Assembly: GCA_023434265.1 (NCBI GenBank)
Contig: JAEYTA010000176.1
Location: 1 to 11,918 of the forward strand
From: Pseudomonadota bacterium
GTDB lineage: Bacteria > Pseudomonadota > Alphaproteobacteria > Caulobacterales > Caulobacteraceae
Length of the DNA stretch: 11,918 nucleotides
Reading direction: 5' to 3'
The notes under the pieces are model-generated. The model saw only the letters and a program-made list of their open reading frames with translations. It made no database searches and had not been told where the DNA came from. The position numbers were made by a program, and so were the translations under genes. This document shows, in pieces, positions 1-5,854 of the stretch (within the stretch, counting starts at the first letter, position 1; each line of letters opens with the position of its first letter).

Positions 1-202
1 AGCCGGAAGCGGCGGCGGCCTCGGCCGGCGGGGCGGCGGCGGGCGGCGGCGCGCCGGCATCCGCCGCCGCGTCCGCGGCCGGCGCCATGATCTCCGCATT
101 CACCGACTCATTGGTGTTGGCGATCTCGCCAGCCGGCTGGTCGCATCCCGCCGTCGTCGTCGCCAGAAGCAGGCAGAGGCCCGCCGTCGCCGTCTTGCGC
201 AT
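1..202 (-). CDS. Putative lipoprotein, N-terminal part (cut by window edge)
   Basis: The visible 67 residues begin with a typical lipoprotein signal peptide: Arg-Lys near the start, a hydrophobic stretch (residues 7-16), then a lipobox Thr-Ala-Gly-Cys at residues 17-20. Cys20 would be lipidated and the mature protein anchored to a membrane. Residue +2 is Asp, which in E. coli is the inner-membrane retention signal; whether that rule holds in this host is unknown. After about 20 ordinary residues the chain turns into a low-complexity Ala/Pro-rich stretch (about residues 42-67), probably a flexible tether. The ATG at 202-200 is preceded by GGGAG at a 6-base spacing, which supports this start. 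The gene runs off the left edge, so any functional domain is out of view. It is transcribed divergently from the nucleoside transporter. I do not recognise the family and assign no function beyond a secreted lipoprotein. Confidence 0.72.
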   Translation of the reverse strand, partial: MRKTATAGLCLLLATTTAGCDQPAGEIANTNESVNAEIMAPAADAAADAGAPPPAAAPPAEAAAASG

Positions 203-358
203 CGCGATCTCCCGTCCGTGCCGATCACGGTTTCGTGATTGAGCGACGCCATCGTGGCGGAAGCTTGGCGGGGCGAGCTCCGTCGGCGCTTGCCAGACGG
301 CCGCGCGTGTCGTTCAACGGGACGAATCCCGGTGGGGAGCCGGGCGCGGAAGGCCTTC
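203..358. promoter_or_regulatory. Divergent intergenic region between lipoprotein and nupC-like gene
   Basis: These 156 bases separate the two divergent starts and should carry promoters for both. A perfect inverted repeat (ATCACG, 4-base spacer GTTT, CGTGAT) lies at 224-239. I cannot pick out convincing -35/-10 boxes in this GC-rich stretch. A TTG at 239 opens a reading frame continuous with the transporter, but the 40 extra residues are Arg-rich and unlike the family's N-terminus, so I treat this region as non-coding. Confidence 0.45.
224..239. promoter_or_regulatory. Inverted repeat, possible operator or 5'-leader hairpin
   Basis: ATCACG at 224-229 and CGTGAT at 234-239 are perfect reverse complements separated by GTTT. 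The repeat starts 22 bases upstream of the lipoprotein ATG on the minus strand, so it lies in that gene's promoter or leader. No T-tract follows on either strand, so it is not a classical terminator. It could be a protein-binding site for either divergent promoter. One short palindrome may also arise by chance. Confidence 0.3.
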
Positions 359-1630
359 ATGTTCAACCTGCTGAATCTCCAGAGCCTGCTCGGGCTCGTC
401 GTCGTCGTCGGCGCCTGCTGGGCGCTGTCCGAGAACCGGCGGGCCTTTCCGTGGAAGCTGGCCCTGGGGGCGGTGGCGGCGCAGGCGGCGCTGGTGCTGG
501 CGCTGTTCGCCATCCCCGGCTCGCGGGCGGTGCTGGCGGCGATCACGGGGGCGGTCGACGGGCTGAACGCGGCGACCCAGCGGGGCACGCAGTTCGTGTT
601 CGGCTATCTGGCCGGGGGCGATCAGCCCTATGCGGTGACCAACGAGCCGGCCCTGTTCACCTTCGCCTTCCAGGTGCTGCCGCTGATCCTGGTGATCTCG
701 GCCCTGTCGGCGCTGCTGTGGCACTGGAAGGTGCTGAAGTGGATCACCCACGGCTTCGGCATCCTGTTCCAGCGCACCATGGGGCTGGGCGGCGCCTCGG
801 CGCTGGCGGTGGCGGCCAACATCTTCCTCGGCATGATCGAGAGCCCGATCGTGATCCGGGCCTATCTCGACAAGCTGACCCGGTCGGAACTGTTCCTGCT
901 GATGGTGGTGGGGCTGGCCACGGTGGCCGGATCGACCATGGTGGCCTACGCCGCCATCCTGGCGCCGGTGCTGACCAACGCCGCCGGACACGTGCTGGTG
1001 GCCTCGATCGTCTCGGCCCCGGCCGGCATCCTGCTGGCCCGCGTCATGATCCCGGAAAAGCCCGGCGAGGGCGGGGCGCACGCCGACTATGACTCGGCCC
1101 TGAAGTACGACAGCGCCATCGACGCCATCGTGAAGGGCACCTCCGACGGCCTGATGGTGGTGCTGAACATCTCGGCCGTGCTGATCGTGTTCGTGGCCCT
1201 GGTGGCGCTGGTGAACGTCATGCTGGGCGGCTTCTGGCTGTTCGGCGACCATGTCACGGTCGAGCGGCTGCTCGGCTGGCTGTTCATGCCCGTGGCCTGG
1301 CTGACCGGGGTGGAATGGTCCGAGGCGGGCAAGGCCGGCTGGCTGCTGGGGGTCAAGCTGACCCTGACCGAGTTCGTCGCCTACATCGAACTGGGCAAGG
1401 TCCCGGCCGGGGAGATGAGCGAGCGCACGCGGATGCTGATGACCTACGCCCTGTGCGGCTTCGCCAACATCGGCTCGGTGGGGATCACGGTGACAGGGCT
1501 GAGCGTGCTGATGCCCGAGCGGCGCGAGGAGGTGCTGGGCATGGTGTGGAAGGCGCTGTTCGCCGGCTTCCTCGCCACCCTGATGACCGCCTGCGTGGTC
1601 GGGGCCTTGCCGGCGTCGATCTACGCCTGA
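359..1630 (+). CDS. nupC: NupC-like concentrative nucleoside transporter (CNT family)
   Basis: A 423-residue integral membrane protein, close to the usual length (about 400) of bacterial CNT transporters, which import nucleosides with protons or sodium across the inner membrane. Family signatures are in order: an N-terminal membrane helix (residues 9-21), the Gly-Gly-Ala-Ser...Asn-Ile-Phe-Leu-Gly block (144-158) followed by Glu161-Ser-Pro, the Ala-Thr-Val-Ala-Gly-Ser segment (187-192), Thr-Glu-Phe-Val-Ala-Tyr (337-342), and Cys-Gly-Phe-Ala-Asn-Ile-Gly-Ser (366-373). The Gln-Thr-Glu nucleobase motif of characterised members reads Met159-Ile160-Glu161, and the Asn of Asn-Glu-Phe is Thr337, so substrate preference may differ. 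I chose ATG 359 over an in-frame TTG at 239: the protein then begins with a hydrophobic segment typical of the family and has GGAAGG a few bases upstream. It ends in tandem stops (TGA TAG). The symbol marks the family, not proven orthology. Confidence 0.88.
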   Translation: MFNLLNLQSLLGLVVVVGACWALSENRRAFPWKLALGAVAAQAALVLALFAIPGSRAVLAAITGAVDGLNAATQRGTQFVFGYLAGGDQPYAVTNEPALFTFAFQVLPLILVISALSALLWHWKVLKWITHGFGILFQRTMGLGGASALAVAANIFLGMIESPIVIRAYLDKLTRSELFLLMVVGLATVAGSTMVAYAAILAPVLTNAAGHVLVASIVSAPAGILLARVMIPEKPGEGGAHADYDSALKYDSAIDAIVKGTSDGLMVVLNISAVLIVFVALVALVNVMLGGFWLFGDHVTVERLLGWLFMPVAWLTGVEWSEAGKAGWLLGVKLTLTEFVAYIELGKVPAGEMSERTRMLMTYALCGFANIGSVGITVTGLSVLMPERREEVLGMVWKALFAGFLATLMTACVVGALPASIYA

Positions 1631-1633
1631 TAG

Positions 1634-1650
1634 CGTTGCGATAAGCAACG
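1634..1650 (+). promoter_or_regulatory. Hairpin immediately before the GST ribosome binding site
   Basis: CGTTGC (1634-1639) and GCAACG (1645-1650) form a perfect 6-base-pair stem with the 5-base loop GATAA. The last stem G at 1650 is also the first base of the GGAGG Shine-Dalgarno sequence for the gene at 1660. No U-tract follows, so it is not a standard intrinsic terminator. It fills most of the 29-base gap between the two genes. It could stabilise or process the nupC-GST mRNA, or modulate translation of the GST. Confidence 0.4.
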
Positions 1651-1659
1651 GAGGCCCCG

Positions 1660-2280
1660 ATGAAGCTCTTCACCTCGCACCGCGCGCCCAATCCGCGGCG
1701 GGTCCGCTGGGTCATGGCCGAGAAGGGCATCGAGGGCGTCGAGATCGTCGAGGTCGACCTGCTGACCGGCGAGCATCGCACGCCCGAGTACCGGACCAGG
1801 GTCGGCGTGCCGCACGTGCCCGCGCTGGAGCTGGACGACGGCACGACCCTCTCGGAGTCGGTGGCCATCTGCCGCTATCTGGAGGCGCTGTACCCGGAGC
1901 CGAACCTGTTCGGGCGCGACCCGCGCGAGCAGGCGGTGATCGAGATGTGGACGCGGCGCTGCGAGTTCTACCTGGCCAATCCGATCATGCTGAACGTGCG
2001 CCACTCGCACCCGGCCCTGGCGGCGCTGGAGGCGACGCAGCTGCCGCAGGTGGCGGAGTACAACCGGGTCGCCGCCGAGAAATTCATGCGCACGCTGGAC
2101 CGGCGGCTGGCCGATCATGAGTTCGTCGCCGGGGACCGCTTCACCATCGCCGACATCGTGGCGGTGGTCGGGTTGGATTTCGCCCGCCTGATCCGCTACC
2201 GGCCGCCGGAGGAGTTCGTCCATCTGGCGCGCTGGCTGGAGGCGTGCAAGGCGCGGCCGGCGGCCCAGGCGGGGATCTGA
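1660..2280 (+). CDS. Glutathione S-transferase family protein
   Basis: A 206-residue cytosolic protein of standard GST length. The N-terminal thioredoxin-like domain (about 1-82) shows the glutathione-site pattern: Val-Pro-Ala-Leu with the cis-proline at residue 54, then Leu-Ser-Glu-Ser-Val-Ala-Ile (64-70), the Glu-Ser that contacts the glutathione gamma-glutamyl group. The helical C-terminal domain contains the N-capping box Thr162-Ile-Ala-Asp165. The N-terminal Ser6-His-Arg-Ala-Pro-Asn region could supply a catalytic serine, but the class (for example beta- or theta-like) cannot be settled by eye. It follows the transporter by 29 bases with a strong GGAGG and may be co-transcribed with it. 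The substrate is unknown. GST-like proteins sometimes accompany aromatic degradation as isomerases, but the separate promoter region before the next operon gives no firm link. Confidence 0.87.
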   Translation: MKLFTSHRAPNPRRVRWVMAEKGIEGVEIVEVDLLTGEHRTPEYRTRVGVPHVPALELDDGTTLSESVAICRYLEALYPEPNLFGRDPREQAVIEMWTRRCEFYLANPIMLNVRHSHPALAALEATQLPQVAEYNRVAAEKFMRTLDRRLADHEFVAGDRFTIADIVAVVGLDFARLIRYRPPEEFVHLARWLEACKARPAAQAGI

Positions 2281-2301
2281 CCGGACCGGCGACGCGGTGA
2301 C

Positions 2302-2338
2302 TGGACGGACCGCGTCCAATCATTTTAAGCTTCAAATA
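2302..2338 (+). promoter_or_regulatory. Putative promoter of the anthranilate-CoA operon, probably giving a leaderless mRNA
   Basis: The only AT-rich stretch in the area lies directly against the ATG at 2338. A -35-like TGGACG (2302-2307) and a -10-like TAAGCT or TTTAAG (2324-2331) are 16-18 bases apart, which would place the transcription start at or next to the A of the ATG. There is no purine-rich Shine-Dalgarno sequence upstream, unlike nearly every other gene in the window. The start codon is otherwise well supported, because the dinucleotide-binding motif follows at residues 13-18. Box assignment is inference. Confidence 0.5.
2322..2337. promoter_or_regulatory. Near-palindromic AT-rich operator, likely MarR-type site
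   Basis: A 16-base near-palindrome centred on AAGCTT, with 14 of 16 positions matching its reverse complement. It stands out from the surrounding GC-rich sequence. It overlaps the putative -10 element and touches the start codon of the first operon gene, a position where a bound repressor would block transcription. Size and symmetry fit MarR-family operators, and a MarR gene is the third gene of the operon (5378-5854). The pairing is inferred from position only. Confidence 0.55.
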
Positions 2339-4623
2339 TGTCAGCGCGCGCGGTCCGAAGCATCGCCGTGGTGGGCGCCGGTCCCGGCGGCCTGTACCTG
2401 GCCATTTCGCTGAAGCTGCGCGACCCGTCGCTGGCGGTGACGGTGTACGAGCGCAACCGGGCGGACGACACCTTCGGCTGGGGCGTGGTGTTCTCCGACC
2501 AGACCCTGGCCAACCTGAAGGCCAACGACCCGGAGACGGCGGCGCGGATCGAGGCGGCCTTCGTCCACTGGGACGACATCGACGTGCACATCCACGGGCG
2601 GACCATCCGCTCGGGCGGGCACGGCTTCGCCGGCATCGGACGCAAGCGGCTGCTCAACATCCTGCAGGCCCGGGCGGCGGAGCTGGGGATCGACCTGCGC
2701 TTCGAGACCGAGGTCGAGGACGCGCGGGCGCTGGACGCCGATCTGGTCGTGGCGGCGGACGGTCTGAACAGCCGGGTGCGCAACGCCGCGCCCGAAACCT
2801 TCGGCGTCGACGTCGACGTGCGGCGCAACAAATACATCTGGCTGGGGACCGGGCAGGCGTTCGACGCCTTCACCTTCGCCTTCGTCGAAACCCCGCACGG
2901 CTGGGTGTGGGCCCACGCCTACCGCTTCGAGGAAGGGGCCTCGACCTTCATCGTGGAGTGCACCGAAGAGACCTGGTCCGGGCTGGGCTTCGACCGCATG
3001 GACACGGACCAGACCTGCCGCACGGCGGAGGCCTTGTTCGCGGAATGGCTGGGCGGGCACGCGCTGATGAGCAACGCCAAACACCTGCGCGGCTCGGCCT
3101 GGCTGAACTTCCCGCGGGTGGCCTGCGCCAACTGGCGCGACGGCAAGGTGGTGCTGCTGGGCGACGCGGCGCACACGGCTCACTTCTCCATCGGCTCGGG
3201 CACCAAGCTGGCCTTCGAGGACGCCATCCGGCTGGCCGAAGCGGTGACCGGCGACGGCGACCTGGCCGCCTACGAGGCCGAGCGCCGGGTCGAGGTGCTG
3301 AAGCTGCAGAGCGCGGCGCGCAACTCGACGGAGTGGTTCGAGACGGTGGAGCGGTATGTCGGGCTGGAGCCGATCCAGTTCGCCTACAGCCTGCTGACGC
3401 GCAGCCAGCGGGTCAGCCACGAGAACCTGCGGCTGAGGGACCGGAGCTTCGTCGCCCGGGTGGAGCGGTGGTTCGCCGACGGGGCCGGGGCGGCGCCGAC
3501 GCCGGCCCCCCCGCCGCCGATGTTCGCGCCGCTGCGCCTGCGCGGCCTGACCCTGCCCAATCGGGTCGTGGTCTCGCCGATGTGCATGTATTCGGCCGAG
3601 GACGGGACGGTGGGCGACTTCCACCTCGTCCACCTCGGGGCGCGGGCGCTGGGCGGGGCGGGGCTGGTGTTCACCGAGATGACCGACGTCTCGGCCGACG
3701 GGCGGATCACGCCGGGCTGCGCCGGCCTGTACCGGGCGGAGCACGTCGAGGCGTGGAAGCGGATCGTCGATTTCGTGCACGGGCAGGGCGCGCGCATCTG
3801 CCTGCAGCTGGCGCACGCGGGACGGAAGGGATCCGTGGAGCGGCCGTGGGGACCGCGCGCCGATCAGCCGTTGCTCGAAGGCGGCTGGGAGCTGATCGCG
3901 CCGTCGCCGATCCCGTGGACGGAGGGGGACCAGGTCCCGCGCGAGATGACGCGGGCGGACATGGACCGGGTGCGCGACGACTTCGTGCGGGCGGTCGGAC
4001 GGGCGGTCGAGGCGGGCTTCGACATGGTCGAACTGCACTGCGCCCACGGCTACCTGCTGTCGTCCTTCCTGACCCCGGTGTCGAACCGGCGGACGGACGA
4101 CTACGGCGGCTCGCTGGAGAACCGGCTGCGCTGGCCGCTGGAGGTGTTCCGGGCCATGCGGGCGGCGTGGCCGGACGACAGGCCGATGTCGGTGCGCCTG
4201 TCGGCGACCGACTGGGTCGGGGCGGGGCTGTCGCCGGAGGAATCGGTGGCCATCGCCCGCGCCTTCGCCGAGGCCGGCTGCGACCTGATCGACGTGTCGG
4301 CCGGGCAGACAACGCCCGAGGCGCGACCGGTCTATGGCCGCATGTTCCAGACCCCCCTGAGCGACCGCATCCGCAACGAGGCGGGGGTGGCGACCATGGC
4401 CGTGGGCAACATCTACGAGCCGGACCACGTCAACGGCATCCTCGCCGCCGGCCGGGCCGACCTGTGCGCCCTGGCGCGGCCGCACCTGGCCGATCCCAAC
4501 TGGACGCTCAGGGCGGCGGCGGAGCTGGGCTGGCGCGAGCAGGCCCCGCCGGTGCAGTACCGGCAGGGCTTCGCCCAGCTGGCGCGCAACCTCGAGCGGC
4601 AGCAGCAGGCGGGGGCGATATGA
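2338..4623 (+). CDS. 2-aminobenzoyl-CoA (anthraniloyl-CoA) monooxygenase/reductase, two-domain flavoprotein
   Basis: A 761-residue fusion. Residues 1-380 are an FAD-dependent aromatic monooxygenase: Gly-Ala-Gly-Pro-Gly-Gly at 13-18 (FAD ADP moiety), Asp-Gly at 141-142, and Gly-Asp-Ala-Ala-His at 275-279 (FAD ribityl). A Pro-rich linker (about 384-395) leads to an Old Yellow Enzyme-type FMN barrel (396-750) with Pro-Met-Cys-Met-Tyr (414-418), the His567-Cys-Ala-His570-Gly-Tyr572 active-site block and Asp-Asp-Tyr-Gly-Gly-Ser (587-592). This arrangement matches the Azoarcus evansii enzyme (EC 1.14.13.40), which hydroxylates 2-aminobenzoyl-CoA at C5 and then reduces the ring to 2-amino-5-oxocyclohex-1-ene-carbonyl-CoA. 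Databases often call such proteins bifunctional salicylyl-CoA 5-hydroxylase/oxidoreductase; the reductase domain and the CoA ligase downstream favour the anthranilate role. It is the first gene of the operon, lacks a Shine-Dalgarno sequence, and its stop overlaps the next start (ATGA). Confidence 0.88.
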   Translation: MSARAVRSIAVVGAGPGGLYLAISLKLRDPSLAVTVYERNRADDTFGWGVVFSDQTLANLKANDPETAARIEAAFVHWDDIDVHIHGRTIRSGGHGFAGIGRKRLLNILQARAAELGIDLRFETEVEDARALDADLVVAADGLNSRVRNAAPETFGVDVDVRRNKYIWLGTGQAFDAFTFAFVETPHGWVWAHAYRFEEGASTFIVECTEETWSGLGFDRMDTDQTCRTAEALFAEWLGGHALMSNAKHLRGSAWLNFPRVACANWRDGKVVLLGDAAHTAHFSIGSGTKLAFEDAIRLAEAVTGDGDLAAYEAERRVEVLKLQSAARNSTEWFETVERYVGLEPIQFAYSLLTRSQRVSHENLRLRDRSFVARVERWFADGAGAAPTPAPPPPMFAPLRLRGLTLPNRVVVSPMCMYSAEDGTVGDFHLVHLGARALGGAGLVFTEMTDVSADGRITPGCAGLYRAEHVEAWKRIVDFVHGQGARICLQLAHAGRKGSVERPWGPRADQPLLEGGWELIAPSPIPWTEGDQVPREMTRADMDRVRDDFVRAVGRAVEAGFDMVELHCAHGYLLSSFLTPVSNRRTDDYGGSLENRLRWPLEVFRAMRAAWPDDRPMSVRLSATDWVGAGLSPEESVAIARAFAEAGCDLIDVSAGQTTPEARPVYGRMFQTPLSDRIRNEAGVATMAVGNIYEPDHVNGILAAGRADLCALARPHLADPNWTLRAAAELGWREQAPPVQYRQGFAQLARNLERQQQAGAI

Positions 4624-5381
4624 GTCTCGACGGACGCCATGCGGTGGTCACCGGCGCCGGCTCGGGCATCGGCCGGGCGACGGCTGAGTTGCTGGCGCTG
4701 AGCGGGGCGCGGGTGACGCTGGTCGGACGGCACGTGGGGCGGCTGACGGAGACGGCCGACCGGATCGGAGAGGCGGCCTTCGCGGCGCCGGGCGACGTCA
4801 CCGATTTCGATGCGCTGGAGGCGGCGCTGGACGCCGGGCGCGACCGCTTCGGGCCGATCGACATCCTCGTCAACAACGCCGGCGGGGCGAGCTCGGCGCC
4901 GTTCCTGAAGACGGACGGAGAGGCTTTGCGGGAGATGCTGGCGCTGAACCTCGAGGCCCCGGCGCAGGCGATGCGGCTGGTGCTCGACGGGATGACGGCG
5001 CGACGGCACGGGCGGATCGTCAATGTCGCCTCGACGGCCGGGCTGAAGGGCTATGCCTATGTCTCGGCCTACGTCGCGGCCAAGCACGGGCTGGTGGGCC
5101 TGACCCGGGCCGTGGCGCTGGAAGTCGCCGCCAGGGGCGTGACGGTGAACGCGGTCTGCCCCGGGTTCACCGACACCGATCTGGTGGCACGCTCGGTGGA
5201 GGCCATCGTCGGCAAGACAGGACGGACGGCGGACGAGGCGCGGGCGGCGCTGGCGGCGGGCAATCCGCAGGGGCGGCTGATCACCCCGGACGAGGTGGCG
5301 GAGACCATCGTCTGGCTGTGCGGCGACGGGGCGTCGGGGATCAACGGGGCGGCCATCGCGGTGGCGGGAGGCGAGGCGTGA
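4620..5381 (+). CDS. SDR-family NAD(P)-dependent dehydrogenase
   Basis: A 253-residue classical short-chain dehydrogenase/reductase. It has the cofactor glycine motif Thr-Gly-Ala-Gly-Ser-Gly-Ile-Gly (11-18), Asn-Asn-Ala-Gly (85-88), and the catalytic triad Ser138, Tyr151 and Lys155. The Pro-Gly-Phe-Thr-Asp-Thr segment (181-186) after the active site is typical of 3-hydroxyacyl-CoA or 3-oxoacyl reductase-like SDRs. Arg37 after beta-strand 2 may hint at NADP preference, but this is weak. The ATG overlaps the previous stop (ATGA), so translation is probably coupled; the upstream purine stretch is poor. In this operon it plausibly oxidises a hydroxyacyl-CoA or reduces a ring ketone of the non-aromatic CoA intermediate. 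That role is inferred from context; the fold and cofactor use are clear. Confidence 0.88.
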   Translation: MSLDGRHAVVTGAGSGIGRATAELLALSGARVTLVGRHVGRLTETADRIGEAAFAAPGDVTDFDALEAALDAGRDRFGPIDILVNNAGGASSAPFLKTDGEALREMLALNLEAPAQAMRLVLDGMTARRHGRIVNVASTAGLKGYAYVSAYVAAKHGLVGLTRAVALEVAARGVTVNAVCPGFTDTDLVARSVEAIVGKTGRTADEARAALAAGNPQGRLITPDEVAETIVWLCGDGASGINGAAIAVAGGEA

Positions 5382-5854
5382 GCCGGGCCGAGGGCAAGGC
5401 GGCGCTGCGCCTGTGGCTGCGCTTGCTGGCCTGTTCGACCGCGGTGGAGCGCGAGGCGGGGCGGCGGCTGCGGGAGGAATTCGGCTCGACCCTGCCGCGC
5501 TTCGACCTGCTGTCGGCGCTGGATCGCGCGGGCGAGGCCGGGCTGAGCATGGGCGAGGCGGCGGAGCGGCTGCGGGTCACCAACGGCAACGTCACCGGCC
5601 TGGCGCGGCGGCTGGAGGCCGACGGTCTGGTCGAGCGGCTGGCGGGACCGGATCGGCGGGTGCAACGCCTCCGGCTGACGGCGGCGGGCCGGGCGCGGTT
5701 CGCGGCCATGGCCGCGGCGCACGAGGGCTGGATCGGCGAGCTGTTCGCCGGGCTGGACGCGGACGAGATCGAACGGCTGGGCGGCGGGCTGGAGCGGGCG
5801 CGAGGCTCGATCCGGTCGGCCCTGCGAGAGGAGGCCACCCATGAAGGCGCGTGA
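5378..5854 (+). CDS. MarR-family transcriptional regulator of the operon
   Basis: A 158-residue protein of normal MarR length. The winged helix-turn-helix covers about residues 40-105: Pro40-Arg-Phe-Asp-Leu-Leu helix, Leu56-Ser-Met-Gly-Glu-Ala-Ala then Val67-Thr-Asn-Gly-Asn-Val-Thr recognition helix, and the wing with Asp92-Arg-Arg. Flanking helices would form the dimer. I chose the GTG at 5378, which overlaps the SDR stop (GTGA) and has GGGAGG 6 bases upstream; an earlier in-frame ATG at 5318 adds 20 Gly/Arg-rich residues inside the SDR gene and is unlikely. Aromatic-CoA pathways are commonly controlled by MarR repressors that release DNA on binding an aryl-CoA (BadR, CouR and FerC are precedents). 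I infer that this one senses 2-aminobenzoyl-CoA or a related thioester at the 2322-2337 site. Being inside the operon, it would regulate itself. Confidence 0.86.
   Translation: MSRAEGKAALRLWLRLLACSTAVEREAGRRLREEFGSTLPRFDLLSALDRAGEAGLSMGEAAERLRVTNGNVTGLARRLEADGLVERLAGPDRRVQRLRLTAAGRARFAAMAAAHEGWIGELFAGLDADEIERLGGGLERARGSIRSALREEATHEGA

Noticed and set aside
261..266. Second AAGCTT as a possible site for the operon's MarR protein near the transporter
   Set aside because: It lacks the flanking T/A symmetry of the 2322-2337 site; a bare 6-base palindrome is expected by chance.
239..358. TTG-initiated N-terminal extension of the nucleoside transporter by 40 residues
   Set aside because: The extra residues are Arg-rich and polar, unlike CNT N-termini; ATG 359 has a nearby GGAAGG and starts right at the first hydrophobic segment.
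2341..4485. 714-residue open frame on the minus strand opposite the monooxygenase/reductase gene
   Set aside because: Antisense shadow rich in Arg, Gly, His and Pro, with no domain pattern; the plus-strand gene is clearly real.
2907..4619. Long open frame on the plus strand upstream of and continuous with the SDR gene
   Set aside because: It is a Gly/Arg-rich shadow of the monooxygenase/reductase gene caused by high GC; only the part from ATG 4620 has SDR motifs.
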